Positions 18,675 to 26,568 of a DNA stretch of 38,815 bases are shown here, in pieces. The position numbers and the translations under genes are program-made. Under the pieces are notes generated by a model that made no database searches, was not told where the DNA came from, and was given only the letters and a program-made list of their open reading frames with translations. Location: contig CAINDO010000349.1 in assembly GCA_903847385.1 (NCBI GenBank), positions 1 to 38,815 on the forward strand, in the 5' to 3' direction. Each line of letters begins with the position of its first letter. The stretch's first letter is position 1. The stretch comes from an uncultured Myxococcales bacterium (GTDB lineage Bacteria; Myxococcota_A; Bradymonadia; UBA7976; UBA1532).

Positions 18675-20483
18675 ATGAACACGCCCCGCCTCCAGGTCGC
18701 CCTGCTGCTGTCGCTCCTCACCGCCTGCTCCGCCGACGCGCCGACGCCCGGGTCGCCCTCCGTCTCCGGGGAGTCGCACTTTCTGGCCCACTGCGCCGCC
18801 ACCGCCGAGTGCGCCACGGGCCTCGAGTGCCTGTGCGGCGTCTGCACGGCCACCTGCGACGACGACGCGCCGTGCGAGGCCCTCGCGGCCGGGGCCATCT
18901 GCTCGCCCGCGCCCGCCTGCGACGGGACGGCGCGGACCTGCACGGGCCGGGCGGACCCGTCCGACGCAGCGCTCCCGGACGCCGCCCTCCCCGACGCCGG
19001 CCGCCCGGTCGAGTGTGTCGTCCCGGTGGACGGCGCGTGCCCGGCCGACACGGTGCGGGTACACACAGGTCGGCGGGTCGACCGCGAGCGGCAGTGCGTC
19101 GCCGAGGCCCGAGAGGTGTTGTCCTGCATCACGGAGGCCGGGCTTTTCGGGCCCGAGCCCACGAGCGGCTGCGTCCGGCGGGTCCCCGACGGGCCCGAGT
19201 TTGCGGTGGACGAGGGCGACTGCCTGCCCTTCGAGTTCACCGGCTGCGGCGACGACGGCGGCTTCACTTTCGACGCGTACGGCTGGCCGCCCTGCCCGGC
19301 CGTGGCGTCCGCGGGGGTGTGCGAGCCGCGGGATCTGGGGCTCACGCTCTCGCCCACGCCGGGGCTGGGCAACGTCACCCGGATCGTCCAGGGCTTCGAG
19401 GTCGAGCCCGACCGGCTCAGGTTGGACGTGGAGGAGCGCCACGACGACGGCCGCAACGAGCCGGCCACCTACACGCTCACCGGGCCGTTCGGGCAACTGG
19501 ACCCCGCCGCGCTGGCGGGCCTGGACCGCATGACGTATTCGCGGCACTTCAGCCGACCCGACGACTTCATCGTCAGTCTGTACGCCTGTGAACACGTCGG
19601 GTTCCTGGCCGTGAGCGCACACCGGGCGTCGCTGGAGGCGCGCTTCGGCCCCGTCGACGACCTCTTCGACCCGGCGACGACGTGTGAGCGGGCGCCGCCC
19701 GCCGACGCCTGCCCGCGCGACCTGGCGCTGCGTTGGGCGGGCGAGTCGGTGCCCTCCGGGCGCGCGGTGTCGACGCTCGCCACCCACATGCGCGCCGGCC
19801 GCGGGACCGGCTGCCCGGGCGACGCCGACGCGGACGCCTTCGTGGAGTTCCTGGTGCTGCCCCGGGGGGACGTGCCGACCTGCACAGGCGCCGGCGCGCC
19901 GGAGGACTTCATGTCGGCGTTTGCGCTGACCGACGCCGCGGGCAGGCCGTTGGAGTTCGGCGAAGGTGAGGACCTCGACCGGACGGACGAGGTCCTCGTG
20001 ACACCCGACCCCACGGATCCCACACACCTGACGCTCGCGCCCGTCGACCCCGCGGCAGGCTTTGGTGAGCTGCACCTGCGCGCGCCCCTCGGCCTGCCGC
20101 GCGACTTCGCGCCGCCCATCCTGCTGCGGCAGTGGGTGCACTCGCCCTTCGCGTGGAACCGGATCCTCGAGCTGAGCGACACCACGGGCCTGCGGGTCGC
20201 CGCGGTGTCGGCGGGGGCCGGGTTCGAGACCGCTTTCGCGCAGATGACCGCGACCCGGGCCGCGCCCACCTGCCGCATGCCCGGCCCGTCGGTTCCGCAG
20301 GACTTCCGGCCCCTGGTGCTGACCCGCGGAGACGACCCGCCCGTCACGGCGGACCTGGGGCAGGCGCGCTTCGCCGAACTCGGCCTGAACGTGGACGTTC
20401 GCGCGTCCGGCGACGCCCTCGCCGAGAGCTGCACGAGCGACACACAGGGGTCGTGGGTGGACTTCGTCGCGGTGTGGGAGTAG
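18675..20483 (+). CDS. Cysteine-rich lipoprotein with short PDA linker, function unknown
   Basis: A 602-residue lipoprotein: the signal sequence ends in LLTAC with lipidated C18. A cysteine-rich stretch (about 35-90, CATGLECLCGVCTATC) resembles the Dickkopf-like or disulfide repeats common in myxobacterial surface proteins. It is followed by a short ALPDAALPDAG stalk and then a long secreted region with regularly spaced cysteines and no family that I recognise. The gene has its own promoter-like sequence and is transcribed away from the LPP20/TlpA pair. It lies 70 bp before another PDA-stalk protein. Confidence 0.8.
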   Translation: MNTPRLQVALLLSLLTACSADAPTPGSPSVSGESHFLAHCAATAECATGLECLCGVCTATCDDDAPCEALAAGAICSPAPACDGTARTCTGRADPSDAALPDAALPDAGRPVECVVPVDGACPADTVRVHTGRRVDRERQCVAEAREVLSCITEAGLFGPEPTSGCVRRVPDGPEFAVDEGDCLPFEFTGCGDDGGFTFDAYGWPPCPAVASAGVCEPRDLGLTLSPTPGLGNVTRIVQGFEVEPDRLRLDVEERHDDGRNEPATYTLTGPFGQLDPAALAGLDRMTYSRHFSRPDDFIVSLYACEHVGFLAVSAHRASLEARFGPVDDLFDPATTCERAPPADACPRDLALRWAGESVPSGRAVSTLATHMRAGRGTGCPGDADADAFVEFLVLPRGDVPTCTGAGAPEDFMSAFALTDAAGRPLEFGEGEDLDRTDEVLVTPDPTDPTHLTLAPVDPAAGFGELHLRAPLGLPRDFAPPILLRQWVHSPFAWNRILELSDTTGLRVAAVSAGAGFETAFAQMTATRAAPTCRMPGPSVPQDFRPLVLTRGDDPPVTADLGQARFAELGLNVDVRASGDALAESCTSDTQGSWVDFVAVWE

Positions 20484-20526
20484 CGGGGAACCCCTCATTG
20501 ACGCCCGGGGGTCTGCGGACGACGTT

Positions 20527-20541
20527 GGGGGCGTCGCCCCC
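20527..20541 (+). other. Perfect GC hairpin just upstream of a ribosome-binding site
   Basis: GGGGGC (20527-20532) and GCCCCC (20536-20541) form a six-pair stem with a three-base loop. GGAGG follows within 2 nt and the ATG at 20554 shortly after. There is no T-tract, so it is not a canonical terminator. It could tune access to the ribosome-binding site or stabilise the 5' end of the mRNA. Confidence 0.4.
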
Positions 20542-20553
20542 GCGGAGGTCCCG

Positions 20554-22620
20554 ATGAGAACACAACACACCTTGCTGCTCCTCGCCGCGCTCGTGTCGTT
20601 TCAGTGCAACGGTTCGTCGCCGTCCGGTCGCCCGGGCGAAGACGCGGCGGTCGCGCCCGCGCCGGACGCCCTGGTGAACGTGCCGCCCGCGCCCGATGCC
20701 GCGGTGGTCTTGCCCGATGCCGTGGTCATCTCGCCCGACGCCACTGTGCTCACCCCCGACGCCGCCCTGATCATGCCCGACGCGGTCGTGGTCGAACTCG
20801 ACGCCGCGCTGCCCGCCCCCGACGCCGAGGTGAACGTGCCGCCCGCGCCCGATGCCACCCTGACCCCGCCCGACGCCGCCGTGCTCACCCCCGACGCCAC
20901 GATGATCTGGCCCGACGCCGCGGTCGTCTGGCCCGACGCCGCCGTGCCCGCGCCCGACGCCGCCCTGACCACCCCCGACGCCGCCGTGCCCACGCCCGAC
21001 GCGGCCCTCCCCGACGCCGCCCTCCCGCCGCCGCCGCCGCCCGCCTGCCCGGACGTCGGCCTCGACCCCGCCGTCGGGCGCATCCACTACGTGTGCGACT
21101 GCCAGGCCGGCTCGGCGCCGGGCTGCGTGCCGGGCGACGACGCCGCAGCCGGCGACGCCCCCGACCGCCCGTGGCGCACGATCGCCCAGGCCCGGGGCTA
21201 CTTCATCGACACGCGTCGGTTCGTCGGCGGAGACACGATGGCGTTCTGTCGCGGCGGTGTGTTCAATGTGGACGCCGCCGCCGGCGCCCGCTGGAACAAC
21301 TCGGCCTGCACCGCCGGGCGCCCCTGTGTCATGCGCGACTACCTGCCGCCGGGAGGCGACGCGGCGCTGCCCGCGCCCACGCTGCAAACCACCGTGCCCG
21401 GCAACGCGCTCGCGCTCGAGGACGGCGGCCCCGCCGACCACGAGGAGGGCTACGTGCTCCTGAACCTCAACCTGCGCGGCCTCGGCGGCAACGTCGGTGT
21501 GTTCATCTACAACGACGTCGACGACGTGCTCATGTGCAACCTGGACATCCGGGACTTCGCCATCGGCGTGCAGGTGGCCGGCTCGAACGCGCCGAACCCC
21601 GGCAGCGACGGGCTGAACGAACGCATCACGCTGCGCAACTCGACGCTGATCCACAACTCGGAGCAGGGGTACCTCGGCGGCTGCAACGACTGCGCGGTCG
21701 AACACAGCCGGTTCGAGGACAACGGCTACCGCGGGCCGGTCTTCTATCACAACATCTACTTCAACCTGCCGAACGACATCCCGACACACCGGATGCGCGC
21801 GGTGGGCAACACACTCTACCGGTCGGCCATGGTGGACGGGCAGTGTCAGGGCGTGTCGCTCGTCGCCCACGGCGCGCACGACGATCTGCTCATCGAGGAC
21901 AACCGGGTGCGCGAGGATCCCGGCGCCGCCGGCATGGGGTGCTGGGGCATCGCCGTGGACTCGGGGTACGGCTCCGCCGAGGCGTTCAATCGCACGATCA
22001 TCCGCGCCAACACGGTGGAGAACGTCGGCAACGTGAGCGTGGGCGTGAGCGCCTGCCGCGACTGTGTCATCGAGAACAACGTGATCGTGCAGACGCAAGC
22101 CTTCGAGAGTCAGGCCATCGCTGCGCCCGACCGCGCCCGCGGCCCCGAGGACCAGCCGATGTCCGGAGTGATCGTGCGGAACAACTCGATCTTCTTCGGC
22201 GCCGCGGCCCACGGCACGGGCGTCCTGCTCGGCGAGGAGAACGCGGGCTACGCGTTGTCCGGCAACGCGGTGCAATACGTGGGCGCGGGCCCGCGGTGGG
22301 ACTGTTTCCGGCTGCGCGTGCCCCCCGCCGCCTACACCACGGTCGACCACAACCTGTGCCATGCGCCCGCCGTGGCTGGGGGCGAGTGGGTCGATGGTTT
22401 CGGCACGCTGGCCGCATGGCAGGCCGCGACGGGCCTCGACGCGCGGTCGACGGACGCCGATCCGCGCTTTGTCGACACGGCCGGTCCGTGGGATCTGCAG
22501 GCCTCGGGCGCGGACTCGCCCCTGGTGGACGCAGGCAATCCGGCGGCCTCCGCCCCCACGGATCGCTTCGGCCTGCCCCGCGACGCGACGCCGGACATCG
22601 GCGCCTTCGAGTGGCGCTGA
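20554..22620 (+). CDS. PDA-stalk surface protein with right-handed beta-helix domain
   Basis: A 688-residue exported protein. The hydrophobic leader ends at C18, but SFQC is a poor lipobox, so lipidation is uncertain. Residues about 29-163 are a low-complexity stalk of seven-residue units built on PDA (such as PDAAVVL, PDATVLT, PDAALIM), ending in a run of prolines. The rest resembles a parallel beta-helix (pectate-lyase/NosD-like): a DDAAAGDAPDRPWRTIAQA opening typical of such proteins, then repeated N-rich turns including VENVGNVSVGVS, VIENNVIVQ and VIVRNNSIFFG, and a closing DATPDIGAFEW motif common at the end of these domains. It has a clear GGAGG ribosome-binding site 5 nt before the ATG. 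It probably displays a glycan-binding or lyase-like domain at the surface; activity is unproven. It ends 4 bp from the convergent MBOAT gene. Confidence 0.85.
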   Translation: MRTQHTLLLLAALVSFQCNGSSPSGRPGEDAAVAPAPDALVNVPPAPDAAVVLPDAVVISPDATVLTPDAALIMPDAVVVELDAALPAPDAEVNVPPAPDATLTPPDAAVLTPDATMIWPDAAVVWPDAAVPAPDAALTTPDAAVPTPDAALPDAALPPPPPPACPDVGLDPAVGRIHYVCDCQAGSAPGCVPGDDAAAGDAPDRPWRTIAQARGYFIDTRRFVGGDTMAFCRGGVFNVDAAAGARWNNSACTAGRPCVMRDYLPPGGDAALPAPTLQTTVPGNALALEDGGPADHEEGYVLLNLNLRGLGGNVGVFIYNDVDDVLMCNLDIRDFAIGVQVAGSNAPNPGSDGLNERITLRNSTLIHNSEQGYLGGCNDCAVEHSRFEDNGYRGPVFYHNIYFNLPNDIPTHRMRAVGNTLYRSAMVDGQCQGVSLVAHGAHDDLLIEDNRVREDPGAAGMGCWGIAVDSGYGSAEAFNRTIIRANTVENVGNVSVGVSACRDCVIENNVIVQTQAFESQAIAAPDRARGPEDQPMSGVIVRNNSIFFGAAAHGTGVLLGEENAGYALSGNAVQYVGAGPRWDCFRLRVPPAAYTTVDHNLCHAPAVAGGEWVDGFGTLAAWQAATGLDARSTDADPRFVDTAGPWDLQASGADSPLVDAGNPAASAPTDRFGLPRDATPDIGAFEWR
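20638..21042 (+). repeat. PDA-type heptad repeat region (about 18 units)
   Basis: Degenerate 21-bp units encode xxPDAAV-like heptads within the beta-helix protein. A longer sub-block containing EVNVPPAPDA or LVNVPPAPDA occurs twice, which suggests duplication inside the array. It probably encodes an extended stalk that lifts the folded domain off the membrane. Confidence 0.85.
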
Positions 22621-22624
22621 GGCG

Positions 22625-23791
22625 TCAGCCCCCGCCGAGCACCCGCGCGAAGGCCTCGACGACCGCGCTCAGCGGCCGCCCGAACAGCGCGATGGTCACG
22701 CACAGGAAGTGGAAACAGACCACCCACGCGAGGCCCGATACGACGCGGCTCGCGCGGTAGCGTTTCAGACCTTCGGGCCCGAGGCGGCGCGCCAGGAAGT
22801 CGCCCCAGGGCAGCAGGGCGAACACCGCCAGGCCGTGCAGCACGCCGAACAGCAGGAAACTCGTGCTCGCGCCGTGCCACAGCCCCACGAAGGTGAAACA
22901 CATCAGCAGCGCGACGGCCTGTGCGGGGCGCTCGGGCAGCCGCCGCGCGCCGGTGCGCAGCCGCCGCAGCACGGGCGTGAACACGAACACCCGCGCCCAG
23001 GTGGAGAAGCTCATGTGCCATCGCTGCCAGAACTGCTGCACGTTCCGCGCGGCGAAGGGGCGGTCGAAGTTCTCGGGGAGCGTCTGACCGGCCAGCCGCG
23101 CGAAGCCGAGCACGATGTGCGTGTAGCCGGCGAAGTCGAAATACAGCGCGAAGGGGAAACCGTAGAGACACACGGCGCCGGCCAGGGGGCCGTAGTCCGC
23201 CTCGGCGAGGCGCTCCAGCGTCGTCGCGTCACGCAGCACGGGCGCAAGCACCGTCACGTACAGATAGCCGCGCGCGACGCGCTCCAGGCCCGTGACGGCG
23301 TCCTCGGCGGTGAAGACCGGCGGGCGGCGCAGCAGGCGCGGGCCCACGTCCCCGTAGCTCACGACGGGACCGGCGAGCAACGTGAAGAAGCCGAGCTGAT
23401 GTGTCGCGGCGGCCAGCGTGTCGCCGGCCTCCTCGGGGGACTCGTGCACCCAGAGCAGCCACTCCACCTGCCGCAGGATGATGTACGACAGCCCGACGAC
23501 GGCGAGCGGTGTGTCGAACAGACCGGCGCCGAACCGCAGGGCGAGCGCCACGGCCACCTGCACCGCGACGAGCAACGGCGCCCGCGCGGGGCCGAGCAGC
23601 CGCAGGCCGAGCCACGGCAACAGGACGAACGCCGCCGCAACACCCGCGCCGAGCAGCGTGCCCTGCACCGTCAGGAAACAGACCACGCTCGCGATGGCAT
23701 AGGCGATCGGCGCGCAGCTCGCCGGCGCCAGCCGCCCGGAGAGCACCAACGCGAGCGCGAGGCCGACGAAGATCGGCGAGTCGACGGTCAC
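22625..23791 (-). CDS. MBOAT-family membrane O-acyltransferase (DltB/AlgI-like)
   Basis: A 388-residue polytopic membrane protein of the MBOAT family (DltB, AlgI). Family marks include YFDFAGYTHIVLGFARLAG, the FWQRWHMSFSTW motif (H259) and FVGLWHGAS with the catalytic histidine H306. In DltB-type enzymes this residue takes an acyl group from a cytoplasmic ACP thioester and passes it across the membrane. The C-terminus (ARVLGGG) lacks the Tyr hexapeptide that some MBOATs carry; that motif is instead on the 35-residue microprotein two genes upstream. The ATG overlaps the SGNH stop by 4 bp. It is the last gene of the long minus-strand string. Confidence 0.92.
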   Translation of the reverse strand: MTVDSPIFVGLALALVLSGRLAPASCAPIAYAIASVVCFLTVQGTLLGAGVAAAFVLLPWLGLRLLGPARAPLLVAVQVAVALALRFGAGLFDTPLAVVGLSYIILRQVEWLLWVHESPEEAGDTLAAATHQLGFFTLLAGPVVSYGDVGPRLLRRPPVFTAEDAVTGLERVARGYLYVTVLAPVLRDATTLERLAEADYGPLAGAVCLYGFPFALYFDFAGYTHIVLGFARLAGQTLPENFDRPFAARNVQQFWQRWHMSFSTWARVFVFTPVLRRLRTGARRLPERPAQAVALLMCFTFVGLWHGASTSFLLFGVLHGLAVFALLPWGDFLARRLGPEGLKRYRASRVVSGLAWVVCFHFLCVTIALFGRPLSAVVEAFARVLGGG

Positions 23792-24810
23792 TTCACCGCC
23801 TCCGCCAGCCGCGCGGCCGCGCGGGCGTAGCCCTCGGCGTCCAGGTGGACGTGGTCCACGTAGCGCCCGGCGAAGTCGGCGGCGGCCAGGTCCACGCGCC
23901 GCACGTTCGGGGCATTCGCGAGCCCGGCCGAGAGCCGCGCCAGGAACTCGCCCCGGACCCGCCGCCAGGCGTCCGCGTCGAGCTGCGGGCTGAGCGCCTC
24001 GACGTTCTCCTCGAGCGTGAACACGACGATCCGGGTCCGCCCGGAGACGCCCGCGAGGCGCGCGAGCAGGGCGTCGAGCGCAGCGAGCTGCGGGCGGGCG
24101 GGGTCCACGGCCACGGTGCGCAGGCGGGCGGCGGCCTTGAGCACCTGCGCCATGCGGGCCATGATCTCGGCCTCTTCGGGGTCCTCGGCGTCGGCGGGCG
24201 CTTCGACCGGCGCCTCGGAAGCCGGCGCGGGCGCGGGAGCGGTCGGGCGGACCTGAGCGTCGAGCGCGGCCAGGGCCCAGGCGCGGGGCGTGTCGCCGAA
24301 CACACGCGTCTGCAGCTCCGAGCGCCGCCCCAGCAGCGCCGAGCGCGCCCGCAGCCAGCGCAGGGGCCGCGGCGCCGCGCGCTCACAGGCCACGCAGGGC
24401 TCGTGCGCGCCAAAGTCCGCCGACAGCGGGCGCGGGCTCAGGTCCAGCACCAGCGCGTCCGGCGCGTGGGCGACCGCCGCCGCCACGTAACACTCCAGCG
24501 AGGAGAAAAGCAGGCCGTCCACGGAGAGGTCGAGCACGCGCGCGCCGGTGTCCGCGGCGAACCGCGCCGGCAGGCGGGCGGCGGCGTCCGTCAGGTGGCC
24601 GCCCCGCACCACGGAGTCGCCCAGGAACACCACGCCGCCGGGCGCGGCGTCGAAGAACGCGTCCATGCGAGCGTCCAGCGCGGCGCGGTCGGCGGGTGTC
24701 TCGGCCGGCGGCGGGGGCTCACCCAGGGCCGCGCGCACGCCGGCCTCCAGCCCCAACAGACCGAGCAGCACGAACCCGAACACGCGGAAGCCCGCCGGCA
24801 GCGTGGGCAT
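23788..24810 (-). CDS. Membrane-anchored SGNH acyltransferase/hydrolase (DltD/AlgJ-like role)
   Basis: A 340-residue protein with an N-terminal hydrophobic anchor (about 9-28) and an exported SGNH domain. The catalytic serine lies in FLGDSVVRGG (S66) and the catalytic pair in DHVHLDAEGY (D319, H322). A Pro/Ala/Glu-rich insert (about 190-215) separates the halves. Sitting directly between the microprotein and the MBOAT, it is the best candidate for the DltD-like transferase that moves the acyl group from the shuttle tyrosine to the final acceptor. It could also be an esterase. Its ATG is preceded by GAGG. Role inferred from order and family. Confidence 0.85.
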   Translation of the reverse strand: MPTLPAGFRVFGFVLLGLLGLEAGVRAALGEPPPPAETPADRAALDARMDAFFDAAPGGVVFLGDSVVRGGHLTDAAARLPARFAADTGARVLDLSVDGLLFSSLECYVAAAVAHAPDALVLDLSPRPLSADFGAHEPCVACERAAPRPLRWLRARSALLGRRSELQTRVFGDTPRAWALAALDAQVRPTAPAPAPASEAPVEAPADAEDPEEAEIMARMAQVLKAAARLRTVAVDPARPQLAALDALLARLAGVSGRTRIVVFTLEENVEALSPQLDADAWRRVRGEFLARLSAGLANAPNVRRVDLAAADFAGRYVDHVHLDAEGYARAAARLAEAVK

Positions 24811-24822
24811 TTCCGCCGACCC

Positions 24823-24930
24823 TCAAAACCCCTGGTAGACGACGCGCACGGACTCGCTCGACGCGAGCAGCAGCACCGCCCCGAGCTCGAGCACGATGAG
24901 CGCGACGCGCAGCCAGAGGCGCGGGGTCAC
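24823..24930 (-). CDS. 35-residue DltX/DUF5989-like membrane microprotein with C-terminal Tyr motif
   Basis: GTG at 24930 to TGA at 24823. It is the only start codon in this frame after an in-frame stop. Basic residues R4 and R8 precede one hydrophobic segment (about 9-23), which predicts N-inside, C-outside topology. The extreme C-terminus is VVYQGF, fitting a [F/V]-x-Y-x-x-F acyl-shuttle hexapeptide of the kind found on DltX, where the tyrosine carries the acyl group between DltB and DltD. The ASSES segment before it also resembles DUF5989 proteins. It fits exactly between its neighbours (10-bp and 12-bp gaps) and lies beside the SGNH and MBOAT genes. The start lacks a strong ribosome-binding site, so coupling to the upstream gene is likely. 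Confidence 0.8.
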   Translation of the reverse strand: MTPRLWLRVALIVLELGAVLLLASSESVRVVYQGF

Positions 24931-24940
24931 GGGTGAAGGC

Positions 24941-25414
24941 TCACTTCGTCAGGTCCAGATCGAAGCGCGTGAAGCGGGCCTGCGCGGCCGCGAGCGGCTC
25001 GGCGGCGACCTGCGCGCGCACCTCGGTCGTGGCCGAGGCCGCCGGCAGCACCAGCTTGCCCAGGGACACGAACCCGCCGGCGGCGCTCTTGGTGTACTCG
25101 TCGTTCGAGTTCATGCGCAGCACGTGCACCATGCAGGCCTTGTCCGGGGCCTTGGCGTGGTGCGCCAGGCACAGGTGCACCGCCGTGCGGGCCACCAGCA
25201 GACGCCGGGCCGCGTCGTCCGGCTGCGCCGTCAGGGGCTCCAGGCTCTTGGGCAGGGCCCAGACCACGTACAGGTGTTTCTCCGTGGTGGAGACGTACAG
25301 GTTGCCCGGGCTCGGCTCGAACCATGTGGCCTGCGCGACGGGCGCGGCCGGGGCCACGGGCGCGGCGGGCGGCGCAGCGAGCAGCAGGGCGAAAAGTGCA
25401 GACAGGACGTTCAT
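24941..25414 (-). CDS. Small secreted protein, unknown
   Basis: A 157-residue protein with an N-terminal signal peptide and a Pro/Ala linker (about 1-28), then a compact domain of about 125 residues containing two cysteines (AVHLCLAH and DKACMVHV), probably disulfide-bonded. No family recognised. Its ATG overlaps the stop of the upstream SGNH gene, and the microprotein begins 10 bp after its stop. The position suggests an accessory periplasmic subunit of the acylation apparatus. Confidence 0.75.
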   Translation of the reverse strand: MNVLSALFALLLAAPPAAPVAPAAPVAQATWFEPSPGNLYVSTTEKHLYVVWALPKSLEPLTAQPDDAARRLLVARTAVHLCLAHHAKAPDKACMVHVLRMNSNDEYTKSAAGGFVSLGKLVLPAASATTEVRAQVAAEPLAAAQARFTRFDLDLTK

Positions 25415-26568
25415 CGGGGGACCTCGACCAGCATCCGTTCGACGAGGAAGTCGGCCACCAAATTCGCGACGATTCGGCTGCCGGCCTCCAGGAGGTGCGC
25501 ATCATCGTAGAACGAGTCGAGGGTCTTGGGCACCTTCGGCGCGAGATCCAGGCACTCGACGCGCTCCGTGCGGCAGACATCGAGGAGCGCCCGGTTGAGC
25601 TGCTCCATGGCCCGCGCGAGCGCCTTCTCGCTGCGGTACTTGGGCGCGGGGCAGTCCATGCAGTCGTAGCCGGCCCACAGCGCGGCCTGCGCCTCGGGGG
25701 GCAGGTCGTCCCGCCAGAGCGAGGGGTGCGTGAGGAAGACCGGCGTCGTGCCGGCCTGCCGCAGCGCCGTGGCCAACTGCCGCACGTTGGCGGCGTACAC
25801 GTCCAGGGCGTCCTCGAAGTCGGGCAGGTCGTCGCTGCGGGTCGCGGCGTTCCGGCGGGCCTTCATCTGGGCGTAGAACCCCGTGGGGTCCACGGCCTCG
25901 GCGTTCAGGTCGCGGCGCAGGCGGGCGAGCGCCCACGAGGGCTCCAGGCTGCGCAGCGCCGGCGACGCGCCCGTGTACAGACGCTCGGCGTAGCGGCGCG
26001 TGGCGTCGTCCGTGTCGAAGGCCGCCGGGAACAGCCGCCCCTCGACCCAGGCCTGCAGGTCGTTGCCGCCCAGCATGACCACGGTGATGTCGGGCGCCAG
26101 CAGCGGCACGAGCACCTTGGCGTGGGCGATGAAGTCCAGGCTCATCTGCCCGCTCGCCCCGGCGTTGCCGACCCAGACGGGCGCGTGGGTGCGCGCCGCC
26201 AGCGTGTCCTGCAGCACGTGCGGCCAGGCGTCGGCGTCGTCCAGCAGGAAACACTCCGTGACGCTGCCGCCGAGCGTCAGCACCCGCAGGCCCTGCCGCG
26301 GCGCCTCGAGATCCAGCTCGTCCGCCCTCAGGCCCAGCGTGCTCGTGGTGAACGCGATGCTGCGCGGGGCGAGCCCCGGCACCGGCGCCGAGATGGTCAC
26401 GTCCGTCCGCGTGAAGGGCGCGCGCACGTAGGGGAACCGCTGGCGCTGCGCGGCCGGCCGCAGCGTGGCCCGCGCGTCCCGCTCCTCGAACACGGCGAAC
26501 GCGGCCACGCCGAGAATGATCGCCATGAGCGCGAGGGCGAAATATTTGACCAGACTGCGAGCGCTCAT
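25411..26568 (-). CDS. Membrane-anchored SGNH/GDSL hydrolase
   Basis: A 385-residue protein with one N-terminal transmembrane anchor (about 9-26). The exported SGNH domain has all hallmark blocks: TLGGSVTE (nucleophile S102), VMLGGNDL (N169) and YDDAHLLEAG (D355, H358). A CMDC pair in the WAGYDCMDCPAPKY segment could form a disulfide. It differs clearly in sequence from the other SGNH protein of this string, so the locus has two exported esterase/acyltransferase-type enzymes, perhaps one adding and one removing the acyl group. It overlaps both neighbours by 4 bp. Confidence 0.88.
   Translation of the reverse strand: MSARSLVKYFALALMAIILGVAAFAVFEERDARATLRPAAQRQRFPYVRAPFTRTDVTISAPVPGLAPRSIAFTTSTLGLRADELDLEAPRQGLRVLTLGGSVTECFLLDDADAWPHVLQDTLAARTHAPVWVGNAGASGQMSLDFIAHAKVLVPLLAPDITVVMLGGNDLQAWVEGRLFPAAFDTDDATRRYAERLYTGASPALRSLEPSWALARLRRDLNAEAVDPTGFYAQMKARRNAATRSDDLPDFEDALDVYAANVRQLATALRQAGTTPVFLTHPSLWRDDLPPEAQAALWAGYDCMDCPAPKYRSEKALARAMEQLNRALLDVCRTERVECLDLAPKVPKTLDSFYDDAHLLEAGSRIVANLVADFLVERMLVEVPR

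Noticed and set aside
17220-20483. A longer start for the cysteine-rich lipoprotein
   Set aside because: The extra N-terminal sequence is antisense to the TlpA and LPP20 genes; the ATG at 18675 starts a proper lipoprotein signal and follows a promoter-like site.
20527-20541. Rho-independent terminator after the 18675 gene
   Set aside because: The hairpin is strong but has no T-tract and sits directly before the next gene's ribosome-binding site.
20344-22362. A 672-residue minus-strand frame under the PDA beta-helix gene
   Set aside because: Its Gly/Val/His repeat is only the reverse complement of the PDA array; no start signal or family resemblance.
22625-24810. Alginate O-acetylation module (AlgI/AlgJ)
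   Set aside because: MBOAT plus SGNH would fit, but a dedicated ACP, an FkbH-like enzyme and the Tyr-terminal microprotein point to a Dlt-type relay, and no alginate biosynthesis genes are present.
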